From assembly GCA_036872755.1 (NCBI GenBank), contig JAVHNS010000014.1:434001-498000 (forward strand): a stretch of 64,000 bases of DNA. Reading direction: 5' to 3'. The translations under genes and the position numbers were made by a program. Numbering within the stretch: the first letter of the stretch is position 1; the number at the start of each line of letters is the position of its first letter. This document shows positions 49,818-60,882 of this stretch, in pieces. The DNA comes from Orbilia blumenaviensis (lineage: Eukaryota; Ascomycota; Orbiliomycetes; Orbiliales; Orbiliaceae). The notes under the pieces were generated by a model, which did no database searches, was not told where the DNA came from, and worked only from the letters and a program-made list of their open reading frames with translations.

Positions 49818-52800
49818 ATGGGATTGACTGTTCTACGTACCACTACGGTTCGGGCGGTGCGACAGGCCTCCCCACGGCACCCATACACCCGTATCCGACT
49901 TTTAAGACGCCCAATTGACTCCCTTCGCCCGTTTTCTACGAGTCCCCGTCTTCTAGCCGCACTTCAGGATGCGAAGGTTGACCTTAAGCATGTCCGAAAT
50001 ATCGGAATCATTGCGCATATTGATGCTGTAACCCCTCCCCCTCCTTCGCATACGCAAATCAAACCCACAATAAAAAAAAGGAATCAAGTACAGATATTAA
50101 CATGTATACATCTAAATATAGGGCAAGACGACCACTACAGAGCGAATGCTCTTTTACAGCGGCACCACAAATCGGATAGGAGGTAGCTAAAAACGCCAAC
50201 CCGACCAAGTATCTTTCACACTACCCTCTACCCACCTATTCACCGCCATATAGCCCTGCCCTAGTAAAAGAGACTGGCCTAGACTGACGCCTCTTTCCGA
50301 ATTCTTTATGTATAAACAGACGTCGACGAAGGCTCCACAGTAATGGACTACCTTCCCGAAGAAAAACAGCGAGGCATAACTATCACCTCGGCCGCCATAA
50401 CCCTCGAATGGCCCCCATCGCCCCCCCACACGACTACACAGGATATCCTATCCCTTCCAATTCATACTATAAACTTGATCGATACCCCAGGCCACGCAGA
50501 TTTCACATTCGAAGTCGAACGTTCGATCCGTGTGCTTGATGGCGCTGTAACGATTTTGGACGGTGTAGCCGGTGTAGAAGCTCAGACTGAGACTGTGTGG
50601 CGACAGGCTGATCGTTATCATATTCCACGGATTATATATGTTAACAAGATGGATCGTGAAGGCGCGGTGTTTGGAAGGGTGGTGAAGGATATCGCTGCAC
50701 GATTGAATGTGTGGCCGGCAGTCACCCAAATACCGGTCCATGGAAACGTGAAGGATGGACTGTTAGGCGGCGTGGTCGACCTGGTACATATGAATCTTAT
50801 AAACTGGAAGTCTGAAACAGAGGGAAGGGGGATGACGCTTACGCCCTTAGAATCCGTGAAGGAGAAATATTCTGGTCTATATGCTGAAGCTATCAAGGCG
50901 CGGACAGCACTTGTGGAGGTTCTGGCGGAGTGGGATGAAACTATACTCTCTAGATTTGTGGAGACTGAGGATCAAGCCTCGATCACTGCTGAAGACTTGA
51001 AGCGAGCGCTGAGGTTCTGCACGCTAAACCCACATACTCGAGTCATACCCGTCCTTATGGGTGCATCCCGTGTAAATATGGGGGTACAGCCAGTGTTGGA
51101 CGCGGTGCTGGACTACCTTCCGGATCCAACAGAATGCGGCAAGAGTAAGATCCCAGCAACGGTGAATGGCGAGAAGGCATTGCTAGACGCAAAGGAGGCT
51201 AGTAAAGTCTGCGCTTTGGTGTTTAAGGTTATGCACGACCCGAAGCGTGGGATGCTATCTTACGTCCGGGTGTACTCAGGTACCTAACCCATAACCTCAA
51301 TGGCATATTGTATTAAAGTGCGGGGTTCTAATCGATATTCTATAATAGGCACTCTCCGCGCCGGCGACCAGCTCTACAACACTACCCTCCAATCCCGCGA
51401 GCGCGCTCTAAAGTTGCTAAGAATGTATGCTAACGAGGCCGTCGACATCCCCTCTATCCGCACAGGGCACATCGGTGTAATCGTAAACTACAAAAATTCA
51501 CGAACAGGCGACACCTTAATCCATGCAGACCATGTCACTAACGTTCCCTCCCCATCCTCCACCTCATCAATACAAAACTTCAAGCAGCAAAAGCGGGAGA
51601 AGAAGTTTAAGAAAAAAGTGGAGAAGGCTGGGAAACATTTAGATATCCTGACTGATGCGACGTTGCAATTGAGACCAATTGATGTCCCACCGCCTGTCTT
51701 TTTCGCCAGTTTGGAACCAAACTCTGCAGCTGACGAAAGAGGCATGCAAGACGCTCTTGCGATCATTGAACGTGAAGATCCGTCATTACACATCTCCACT
51801 GACGAAGATAGTGGTCAAATGGTGTTATCGGGTATGGGAGAGCTACACCTAGAAATCTCACGAAACCGCCTAGTCTCCGACCTAAAAGCCAAATGCAGCA
51901 TGGGCCACATCCGTATCGGATACCGAGAAGTAGTAATCGGCTCCACCACCATCAACGAAATCTATGAACGCGAAATAGTAGGCAAAAAGAGCTACGCAGG
52001 AGTCACAGTCTACGTCGAAGCAATCTCAACCCATGAAGGCGCCGTATTCGAAGAACCACTGGGCATACTCGCAAAATCCACCATCGGCGGGAATGAAATC
52101 ATAATAACCGTATCAACGACCCAAGAGCTCGAAGACCCGACGTTAAAAATCCCCGGATGGATGGACCCAGAAGCGTTGGTTGATAACCTTACCAATGGCG
52201 CCATGGCGGCTTTATCCCGTGGTCCGCAAAATTTCGAACTTCATTCTACAAGGGTGATACTCACGCTTGACCCAGCCGTGCATTTTAGAAATTCGACAGA
52301 GAGCACGCCGAATGCGTTTATGGTCGCGGCGAGGATGGGAGTTGAGAAGGCGGTGGCTGAGTGTGGGACGGGTATGATGGAGCCGTTTATGAATGTGGTT
52401 GTTAGTTGTGAGGAGGGTGATGTGGGAAATGTGGTGGCGGATATTACTAGTGGCGCTGGAGGTGGTAGTGTTTTGTCACTTGATGATGAGGCCGACAGTG
52501 CCCCGCCAGTTGGAGGTGCAATGCATACCGGTGGAACATACGACACCTCGTCATCCTCAACTCTGGAAAGTGCTGGTGAAAAACAAGAGGTGGAATACAT
52601 CGACGTCAGCAAAGTATACGCACCGCCGCAGAGTTATAGGTCGGCTGGTGTAGAAACTTTCGAAGAGGGCGCACACGTGAGAACGAAGCTAGTCAGGGCC
52701 AGAGTTCCACTAGCGAAGATGATGGGGTATGTGAAGCATTTGAAGAGCATGACAAAGGGGAGGGGAACGTTTGTCATGAGCATGGATCGGTTTGAGAGGA

Positions 52801-52835
52801 TGAGTGATGTGAGAGTGAGGAATGCTATGCGGTAG
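49818..52835 (+). CDS. MEF2: Mitochondrial elongation factor G2 / ribosome-releasing factor 2
   Basis: Exons 49818-50027, 50122-50182, 50320-51279 and 51349-52835 code for 905 residues. The Arg-rich N-terminus (RTTTVRAVRQASPRHPYTRIR) is a mitochondrial presequence. GTPase motifs are complete: G1 HIDAGKTTTTER (67-78, joined across intron 1), G2 RGITIT, G3 DTPGHADF and G4 NKMD. The second intron lies inside NRIGDVDEGSTVMDYLPEE and the third inside VYSGTLRAGDQLY, both invariant blocks. EF-G2 works with ribosome recycling factor to split mitochondrial ribosomes after termination. Two hydrophilic inserts, one Lys-rich near 470 (QQKREKKFKKKVEK) and one near 780-815, make it longer than the animal protein. 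The small 61-base exon would be missed by a single-frame reading. Confidence 0.92.
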
Positions 52836-53489
52836 GTTTTTAGGTTATTGTTTCTTACCTACCTAGGTTCTTGGATCAGCATTTCCTCGAGATTACCTTG
52901 GTTTGGATTTGGTGATTGGTGGATATGGAAGCTTGGATGTACATGAATGAGAGGTTTTCTTCGAATTCCCCTGTATATGATGATTATATCCTTTACTTTA
53001 CGAAGAAGTTTTCAATACATGTGTAAATATTATTCTAAGAAACGCAAAAAAAAAGTCCCCGGAATGCGGTACCTGGCGGCGCTCTGGCCCGGGAGAATAA
53101 CTTTTGTACCCGATGAGAGCATTTGCGCGGCTTGGTGGTGCCTGTGTGGTTCCAGGAAGTATAAATTGTTGATTCGCGAACGACTGGCCAAAAGTAGAAT
53201 ACCCTCTAACCGTAAATAAAAAACAAGAGCAACCGTCTGATAGACGTCCCAACTATCACCAACCGTGTAATTTTTTTTTTTTATCAGCGCAATTCAGAAA
53301 ATTTTGTTTAGCAGAGCTCCAGCTTCGAATTTGGAGAATAATACTACAGGATGGCCACATCAGGTATCAAGACCTTCTCTACTATACTGAAAGGATATAT
53401 ATAGCTCCAGTTATATCCACGCACCGTATCTCCATGTCCACCGAATCAAAGCCCGTAGATCTAACTCCCGCCTCAAAAAAACAAGAAAA
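52836..53489. other. Intergenic region upstream of the copper transporter
   Basis: No gene in about 650 bases. A TATATATA element at about 53394-53402 lies some 90 bases before the CTR start codon, and a T run is present near 53271-53282. Confidence 0.55.
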
Positions 53490-53553
53490 ATGGAGCATCA
53501 CGTCAAACACGCCGCCCACGAGGGCCATTCCCACATGGACCACGCAAATATGA
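53434..53553 (+). other. Possible upstream reading frame overlapping the CTR start
   Basis: An ATG at 53434 opens a frame of about 39 codons (MSTESKPVDLTPASKK...) that runs past the CTR start at 53490 in another frame and stops inside exon 1. It lies about 35-40 bases after a TATA-like element. If transcribed, it could reduce CTR translation. Whether the messenger begins upstream of 53434 is unknown. Confidence 0.35.
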
Positions 53554-54465
53554 ACCACACGGCCGAAGCTGAAGAAGACCACAGTGTCATGGAGCATGAT
53601 CATCACCATCACCATCACCACCATCCCACCTCTTCCTCCTCTGCTCCTGCCTCAACTTCTATTTCTTCTTTGATGGATCACTCCTCGCATGCTGGCCATA
53701 ATCACGCTGGTCATAATCACGGTGAAATGATGCACGGTGCTGGCGCGATGTGTAAGATGGATGTAAGTATAACTATTAGCAGTAAAACAATAGACATACA
53801 CATACTAAAGTCAAATTCGACAGATGTACTGGAACTGGTACACCATTGATGCCTGCTTTCTCTCCAAATCATGGCATATCACTTCTGCTGGCATGTTCGC
53901 CGGCTCCTGCATCGGCATCGTATTCCTCGTCGTGCTAGTAGAGGCTCTACGACGTTGTGCGAGAGAATGGGACCGACATATCGTCCGAGATTGGAAAGAA
54001 CGGGCTATGGCTGCCGCAGAAGGGGTTGATGTTGATGTTGTAGACGCCAAGGGCAATAGTGGTATCGCTGATAGCGGATGTTGTTCGTCAAGTGCACCTG
54101 CAGGAGCTGCTGAGCCTGCATCGTCGTCGAGTGAGAAGGGATCGGTGACAAAACTCACTGCTCCGACTGCCGCCGTACTTCCAACAAAGAAACGTTCATT
54201 CTTTTCCCGTCTCTGCCCATACACCTCCAAATCCGCAACTGTTTCAACTCCACGCCCAACTTTGGCCCAGCATCTACTCAAATCACTGATCTATGCGGTA
54301 TTGCTAGGCGTTGGGTATATTCTCATGTTGTTAGCGATGTACTATAATGGGTATATATTCTTCTGCTTGGTGATTGGGGCGTGGTTGGGCAACTTTTTGT
54401 TTGGAATGGATACTTGTGTGCTTGACGAGAGTATCGCAGGGGCGGAAAGGGGGTGTGGGTGTTAG
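53490..54465 (+). CDS. Ctr-family copper transporter
   Basis: Exons 53490-53762 and 53824-54465, joined in phase 0, code for 304 residues. The N-terminus is rich in His and Met: eight His in a row (38-45), then HAGHNHAGHNHGEMMHG, which fits extracellular or lumenal copper capture. Membrane helix 1 is at about 112-132. A long cytosolic loop (about 133-240) contains a CC pair and a Ser/Ala-rich part. Helix 2 carries the MxxxM selectivity motif (M259-LLA-M263), and helix 3 carries GxxxG (G276-AWL-G280). The chain ends CGC, like the metal-binding Cys tails of other Ctr proteins. Ctr trimers move Cu(I) across the plasma or vacuolar membrane; which one is unresolved. Confidence 0.9.
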
Positions 54466-54721
54466 AGTTGTGATATCAACCTTATCGGGAGAGTAATTTA
54501 ATTAAAGTACACGCTATACACATACAATTGTGCCATTTTATATCTATGTAGAGCTTAGATGGATTTAAGAATCGATCAATCAACTATGAAAATATAAATC
54601 CGATTTCATAAGTATATACAGCACTTCCAAACACCCCAGCCCCAGATGGAACGTACACGCCACCCCTAATTAAGATATCCGAAAAGCATATATATGAAAA
54701 TGTATAAATCTACCAACCGCT

Positions 54722-55045
54722 CTAGCACAAGTTGCACTTGTCAATGCAGCACTGGTTGCACTTCGCAATGTACTCAGCAATCATCTGACAGATTGGTGGC
54801 GAGCACGGAGATGTGTATCTGTAATAGCATGCTCGTGCGCAGTTTGTGTATCCAACGGTACCGACGGGGCATGTGTCGCGCTTCTCGAGGTTGCCTAGCG
54901 TTTACATGAAGATGTTAGTAGTGGGGTATGCATTCGGGAGGATTAGCTAAGCTATGGGAGTCTAACCTTGCTCGACTGGGGAGGCGATTGGGGAGGCGGT
55001 GACGGCGGCGGCGAGGGCCAGGGTGACGATGAATGATGCCTTCAT
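54722..55045 (-). CDS. Small secreted ten-cysteine protein with a Kex2-type propeptide
   Basis: Two exons on the minus strand, 55045-54967 and 54894-54722, code for 83 residues. The intron has a weak GTTAGA donor but a perfect TACTAAC branch site and a GCTAG acceptor. Signal peptide: MKASFIVTLALAAAVTA. Propeptide: SPIASPVEQGNLEKR, ending in a Lys-Arg Kex2 site. The mature chain of 51 residues has ten cysteines, with CARAC, CSPPIC and a final CNQCC...CNLC cluster. No family was recognised. The layout is that of fungal small secreted cysteine-rich proteins, a class that includes effectors, antimicrobial peptides and metal binders. Its stop is 257 bases from that of the convergent Ctr copper transporter. 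The CxxCC/CxxC spacing recalls metallothioneins, but a secreted disulphide-rich fold is equally likely. Confidence 0.8.
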
Positions 55046-56599
55046 TGCGCCTTGTATATAAATTTATAAGTTCGAACTAGGTAACTTTATTCGAATAGTA
55101 GGGTATATAATTAAATACTGCAGTACTGCGACAAGGAGAAGCTTGGAAGCTATATATAGAGATGTGGTATAATCCCAAGGAAGTATTTCGCAATAACAAA
55201 ATGCCAATTCAAAATTCTACACTTCACTTCAAAGCAGTTTATATACTCAAGTATCCCAAAGCAATGTGGGGTATTAATACATATTTTATATAGACCAGTT
55301 GCGGTTTCAATACGAAGAAGTTCGCTAAGCTGATCCGAAAAGGGTCTTGATCAGGGTGTGTCAAAACAACCGTAACCCATGTGCCTGCATAGCCGTCGGA
55401 TCTTGTCAACGATATCCCGGGTGGACGTACTACTACACATTCTTGTGTATAAAAGACTGGCTACCATGATACCACCGGCCTTATCCGAGCGAGTATTTTT
55501 TTGACAGCTCGCCGCCACAATGTTACTTTAAATTAAAAACGGCCGGGTATTCTGATAGCCGATCGCAGAGAACGAGTTTGGGTTCTGTGTTTTTGTTGTG
55601 CGCTGTGTTATATTGTAAGACCATGGTAGATTTGAATCCAGGCTCTGGAGGAAGAGCCATGGTACCGGCTATCATTGCAAGATCGGAGCGGTGTTCCGGT
55701 GCACATATATACCTAGGTATATACTCTGCAGAATAACATCGTACATTGGTGGGTGGGTGGGTCTACCAAATAATACCTTGATAAATTTAAAAGGCCAATA
55801 GTCGACTCAAGTCGCCGACCTAGACATATATCTATAAAAAAGAATATAAAATGTGGTATCGACGTATCAGCTTTGATGCATCAGGTTAAAGGATAGCCAG
55901 CAGCGCATGCGCAACAACCTCATTGTCGGATGCTCTTATCGTCACCGCGGCTTATAATACCTCTATTCTGATTCGGATTGCTATTATATATTATAGAGAT
56001 GTCTATAGCTTGACGTTGGCCTGAAGTCGAGGCTCAAACCGCTGCGGATCCCTGTTCCGGTTAACATTCCGTTTCAATGCTAAGCTTCGCTCTGCACCAG
56101 GTTGCCCCGACAAGACAAGCTTAACTACTAATAAACTCAGTTTATGTGTTGTGGTTTCACGAGCCCAAGCCGGGGTCGTTCTAGATCGGCACCGATAAGG
56201 TGTTGCGGACGCGGAATGTGGTAATTCTTGTGTTGCTGGGAAAGCGCGGAAGGTGAACGTGAATGAACGTGAACGATGGACTGAAAACGTGCCTCGGTAT
56301 CTTCTCGGTCTGGAGTTAGTCTGGTCTGGGCTGTCAGACCTCACCTTCCCCGGATTTCGTTCTTTTTAATTTCAACCTCGTCGCTTCCCCTTCTTCTTTC
56401 TCTTTGTTCGTACCCTGCTTCTCAACCATCGGCGTCGCTTCATCTAGAACTCTAGCTCTGAGTCTATTGTGAATAAGCCCATCTATATTTGCGATATAAA
56501 TTTCAGCATCAATATCCTAAGCAAAAACCTCCTCCTCCCGGCGGTATATTCAAATAAATACATACATATTTATATATACACACCACAAATATAGTCACG
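55046..56599. promoter_or_regulatory. Divergent promoter region between the ten-cysteine gene and the isomerase gene
   Basis: About 1.55 kb between two head-to-head genes. It shows TATA-like stretches near 55060-55075 (close to the minus-strand start) and 56570-56580 (close to the plus-strand start), and a TACCTAGGTA core at about 55709. No gene seen. Confidence 0.5.
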
Positions 56600-57442
56600 A
56601 TGTCGAACGAATCAAAGACCCTCTACACCCTTCCAATCCCCTCCTCCTCTTCCGGCACTATCACTCTCACAATCCCGCGTCCTCAGACGCACCCAACCGT
56701 CTATCTCCTAACCTTCAACTCTCCACCAGACAACCGACTTCTCACCTCCTTCCTCGAAACATTTACTCTAGCGCTCGCCTTACTCCGCACCAACCACCCA
56801 AAGGGCGTATTAATCACCACCTCCTCAAACCCCAAATTCTACAGTAACGGTTTAAACCTTGAACATGTCGCCTCTCAAGACCTATGGTGGTCCAAGATTT
56901 TCTGGCCATTCATGAAGAATCTTTTGTCATACCCCATGCCAACTCTAGCGTTGATAAACGGCCATGCTTTCGCCGGAGGATTCATCACCTCCATGTGCCA
57001 CGACTACAGAGTTATGAATCCCTCTAAGGGATTCGTGTGCATGAACGAACTAGACTTCGGTGCACCATTAATCCCACCATTGACTTCCATCTTCCGTAAT
57101 AAATTGTCTGCGAAGACATATCGCTCTGTGGTTTTGGAAGCACATAGGTTTCCTGGACCACAAGCTTTGAAGGAGGATATTGTGGACGCGTTGGGAGGGC
57201 TTGACGAGGCGTATAAACTTATTGATGAGAGGAAGTTGGCGAAGAAGGGTGAAAGCGGTATTTACAGCGTTATTAGGCGCGAGGCGTGGAGAGAGACATT
57301 TGGATTCGTAAGGGGGGATAATCAGGAATGTCATGATGGCGATAAGTGGGTTAAGGATACTGTTGGAGACGCAGAGAGGGAGGAGGAGGAGGCTAAGGCT
57401 TTGGTTCAGAGGTGGGAGAAGAGCCAGGGCGCTAAGTTGTAA
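56600..57442 (+). CDS. Peroxisomal enoyl-CoA hydratase/isomerase family protein
   Basis: Single exon of 280 residues with the crotonase fold. NPKFYSNGLNLE (77-88) and NGHAFAGGFI (120-129) form the oxyanion hole and CoA-binding parts. NELDFGAPLIPP carries Glu150 in the position of the catalytic acid of delta3,delta2-enoyl-CoA isomerases. The chain ends in AKL, a fitting PTS1 peroxisomal signal. It probably shifts the double bond of unsaturated acyl-CoA during peroxisomal beta-oxidation. A hydratase role is less likely, because the second catalytic Glu of hydratases is not evident in the oxyanion region. The length is normal for the family and no intron is needed. Confidence 0.88.
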   Translation: MSNESKTLYTLPIPSSSSGTITLTIPRPQTHPTVYLLTFNSPPDNRLLTSFLETFTLALALLRTNHPKGVLITTSSNPKFYSNGLNLEHVASQDLWWSKIFWPFMKNLLSYPMPTLALINGHAFAGGFITSMCHDYRVMNPSKGFVCMNELDFGAPLIPPLTSIFRNKLSAKTYRSVVLEAHRFPGPQALKEDIVDALGGLDEAYKLIDERKLAKKGESGIYSVIRREAWRETFGFVRGDNQECHDGDKWVKDTVGDAEREEEEAKALVQRWEKSQGAKL

Positions 57443-60063
57443 AACCGAACTTCTTTTCTCGGTTTCGGGCTATTGCGACGAGAATATGAGCGATTAGGCG
57501 GAGTCGTACCTATACTACACATATCACATATGTTTTTGCAGCTGATAGCGAAGGTACACATTTCTATCATGGACATTTTACTGTATAATAGAATTAATCG
57601 ATGGGTTTACGGGCAATTGTATCCGTCAACAATATTAAATCGTGAACATTAAGGGATCATGTAGAAGTCATGGTCGTTCTACACCCTTGATCGGTCTATT
57701 GTCGATGGATCTAATTTTGATTTGTGGCAATCTCTTCCAATCTGACACCTCATAGCTGCTCAGCTTTACACCAAAATAATCCAAGTCAAGGCCAAAAGCG
57801 AAAGTAACTAATAGAGAGGCGACCACTCAGCGGCATCCTGTTTGGTAGGCCCACCACTTCCAAGGCATATCTCTCCAAATATTACCCTTAGCACACCGCC
57901 AACAGAACCCCCTCAACCCATATTATTACCACAATTTTAAGCCATCTACCATTCCAAATATTCAAAGCAACTGAAGTAACATCGTAAGCTTCTTGGCCCA
58001 GCACCAGTGGTCTGATGAATATAACACGGGAAATTGTGCCGAAAAAAACGGCAAAACTTTAGTTGCTATGGTATAAGTTTATCTGAATATGGCGTATATA
58101 CAAGCGGGGCAGTAACATGCCGACGGCACTGCCGATGACTGCTTGCACGTCCGAGATGATATGTAATTAATAATTTTCCCGTATGCCTCGGCATATGTAC
58201 TCCTCCTTTTTACCCTCTGTTCGAATTGGGCCGAGATAGCCATCTGTACCGAAAGTTTGCCTGGCCTACCCCATTGTGGCCTTTTGGACTCCGCGAGGGA
58301 CGATAGCTAAGAACTTGGCTTGCATCCTATAGACGAAAGACGGCCAATTCGTGTGTATTGCACTTTCGCCGCTTCGAACACTGATGTGGGTCTTGAATGC
58401 TGGTTATACTAAATATAATCATATTATATGATCAGGGTACTCCCAATACAGAGACAAAAGCTCAATAGAGGCTAGTCTCGTAGTATGGGCTATCTCGGCA
58501 CCTCCCGAGTTAATGATTCGCATCTGTGTTGTAAGGAATGGTAGTGTTGGAAGTGCATGGATCTATATGAATCGCTGGTCTCGTTGAATCGTTAGTTATA
58601 GTATATATCCGGAAGACTGAAAGGGGGGCTTTATTCATGTTGGGGGATTATTAAATTGCGGTGTAGTTGCGACCTCTACTTGACCGATAGATGACATATC
58701 GTAGCCTAGCGAATATCCTAGCAGCTCAAAGAGCACCACATAACCGCAACATCAATCAATCGATTGCAATCGATAAGCCTAAAACTCAGGGTATAATTGC
58801 TCATTCACAAAAGCACAAGGCACCTGAAAGTCGGCCTGGCATAATAAGATATCCAAAGAGCAGTGCCGTGCCACAGATTTTCCCAAATACAGTAATCCCG
58901 CACGAGATCTAACCCCAAAACCCAACCCAATAAAATGCAGAGGCGAAGCTGTCTGCATGTACTTCCGCGTGGAATTCTCGAAGCCCAGACGAGGGTTCCC
59001 GTGCATAAAGCCAATGAGGTCACTACTCAATGCGCTTTTCACCCGACTAGCCAGCCTGGAGCTCACGACTGACCGACCAACAAACAACCCGCATGATCAA
59101 TGCAATGCAGGGCAATATATACATAATATAAAGGATCATAAGATTTGATAGAAAGAGGATATGTTTTCCAGAGAGCGCGAAAAAAATGAAAATCAATTAC
59201 CTAAGCGTCTTAGCCTGTTTGAACAACCGGCTTGCGGCGGTGAAGACTTGGCTAGGGGGTTAGCGCGGACATGGTCCCAAATATATCATCCACTGCATTC
59301 GTTACACAGACGCAAAAAAAGCCACAATCCAACACAACCACCCTTGTCAGTAGACAGAAGCAAGATCCGTGTCTTTTGATCATGAAGGAGCTTAGAACGC
59401 TGTTTATTGTTCTACCAGAATTTCTTCTCAGACTACAAGGAGTAGATAAACTTTAGTATTATAGTACATTGATCTTCACAAAAGAAACATTCACGATCCC
59501 GGGTCCCACTTAGAAACCCGAACGAAATCCCTAAAACCATGCCTCGTAGGGCTGAAATGCACGGACCAAGCTTCAAGTGCTTGGCGCGACAAAATAGCAC
59601 AATTTCCAACCCATTTTCCAACGGCGAACCCTGCATCGAACCAACCTGCTGCGGAATTTTTGCCATAGTGGCCTGGTCTCCCTGGACTTCTAGTGAGTTT
59701 CCGCAGTGCATGTAACCCTAGGCTTTGCTGCGCATGCTCGCTACGATCGCTTCGCCTTTACTTTTTGGGAGGTTTGGTTAGGCTCTTCGGATGGCTACCG
59801 GACTCGAGGGTTAGTTTTTGCATGGGGCAATCAAGTGCTTGGGGATTATTGCAATTGCATCATGGATATTGAACTAGGGCAATCGATTCATAGAGTCCTA
59901 AGAGATAAATAGGGTCATGACTCTCTTCTTTCAGCCTTCCTTTCTAGTATCAATACGCACATCTCCAGCATCAAACCGATTCTATTCTCTTATATATATT
60001 TACTACTAAAATATAATTAAAATCCTTCATTTCGTCTGTTTGCACTTCCCAATCTAAAGCAGC
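57443..60063. other. Intergenic region of about 2.6 kb
   Basis: No gene was recognised. It contains a partial copy of the dispersed palindrome (58575). A TATATATATTT element at about 59991-60001 probably belongs to the repeat-protein promoter, some 65 bases before its start codon. Confidence 0.5.
58575..58590. repeat. Partial copy of dispersed palindromic motif (CTGGTCTCGTTGAATC)
   Basis: Reverse orientation. The complement, GATTCAACGAGACCAG, matches the right half of the copies at 22807 and 26201. Confidence 0.6.
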
Positions 60064-60882
60064 ATGAAGCTCCACGCCATCCTCCCCCTGCTCCTCCTTC
60101 ACACCGCCCACGCCGCAATCTACGATAGAGCCCGTATTGCCACCTTCGGTCCTGATGAAAAAGGCTTAAACGCCCCTACTGCGGTTCTCAAACGCGGCAG
60201 AATCGTCGCCGACCCAGATCCAGAAGAAGGACTGACCGCTCCAACCGCCATACTCCGTCGGGCAAGAAAATTCGCAGATCCAGATCCCGAAGAGCAGGCC
60301 AGACCGGATGATAAGTTAACAACAAGAGTTGTAAAAAGGGCCAAACCCGCCCCTACAGTCGTCGAAAAACGAGGAAGGAAGGCCGCGGACCCTGACCCCG
60401 AAGAACAGGCCAGACCGGACGACAAATTAACAACTCGAGTCGCGAAAAGAGCAAGACCTGCTCCTACCCTTGTAGGCGAACACGCCCGGCCAGCACCTAC
60501 TATCGTAGAGAAACGTGGAAGGAAGGCAGCGGACCCCGATCCAGAAGAGCAAGCCCGACCAGACGATAAACTTACCACCAGAGTCGCAAAGCGAGCTAAA
60601 CCAGCTCCTACCCTTGTATCGAAGAGGGCTAGAAAGTTCGCAGATCCAGACCCCGAAGAGCAAGCTAGGCCTGATGATAAATTGACCACTCGGGTCGCAA
60701 AGCGAGCGAGACCTGCCCCTACTGTTATTGGAGAGCAGGCTAAGCCGGCTCCTACTTTAGTGGAGAAGAGGGGTAGGAAAGTTGCCGATCCGGATCCAGA
60801 AGAGCAGGCTAGGCCTGATGATAAATTGACGACTCGAGTCGCAAAAAGAGCCAAACCAGCCCCGACCTGGGTCCCAAAATAA
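60064..60882 (+). CDS. Secreted Kex2-processed repeat protein (KEP)
   Basis: Single exon of 272 residues. Signal peptide at about 1-17 (MKLHAILPLLLLHTAHA). The rest is cut by regularly spaced dibasic sites: KR at 43-44, 91-92, 102-103, 128-129, 150-151, 176-177, 187-188, 213-214, 235-236 and 261-262, and RR at 65-66. Five 26-residue units (67-92, 104-129, 152-177, 189-214, 237-262) share the core ADPDPEEQARPDDKLTTRVA with few changes. Between them lie 11-residue A(K/R)PAPTxVxKR units (93-103, 178-188) or 22-residue double units (130-151, 215-236), in which the middle KR became GEH or GEQ. There is no Cys, Tyr is present only at residue 20, and Trp only at 269. Golgi Kex2 cleavage should release many small peptides. 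KEPs include pheromone precursors and ribosomal-peptide precursors; this one lacks the Cys/Trp of alpha-pheromones and the core Tyr of ustiloxin-type peptides. Function unknown. Confidence 0.85.
   Translation: MKLHAILPLLLLHTAHAAIYDRARIATFGPDEKGLNAPTAVLKRGRIVADPDPEEGLTAPTAILRRARKFADPDPEEQARPDDKLTTRVVKRAKPAPTVVEKRGRKAADPDPEEQARPDDKLTTRVAKRARPAPTLVGEHARPAPTIVEKRGRKAADPDPEEQARPDDKLTTRVAKRAKPAPTLVSKRARKFADPDPEEQARPDDKLTTRVAKRARPAPTVIGEQAKPAPTLVEKRGRKVADPDPEEQARPDDKLTTRVAKRAKPAPTWVPK

Noticed and set aside
56003..56344. 113-codon minus-strand open frame rich in Arg/Ser/Thr
   Set aside because: It lies in the promoter region of the isomerase gene and has no family features or homologous motif.
60120..60854. 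244-codon antisense open frame across the repeat protein
   Set aside because: It is a repeat-generated shadow; the sense frame has a signal peptide, Kex2 sites and conserved units.
60064..60882. Repeat protein as an alpha-pheromone precursor or ustiloxin-type RiPP precursor
   Set aside because: Repeats lack the Trp/Cys core of alpha-pheromones and the Tyr of ustiloxin-type cores, and no UstYa-like gene is visible nearby. The general KEP call is kept.
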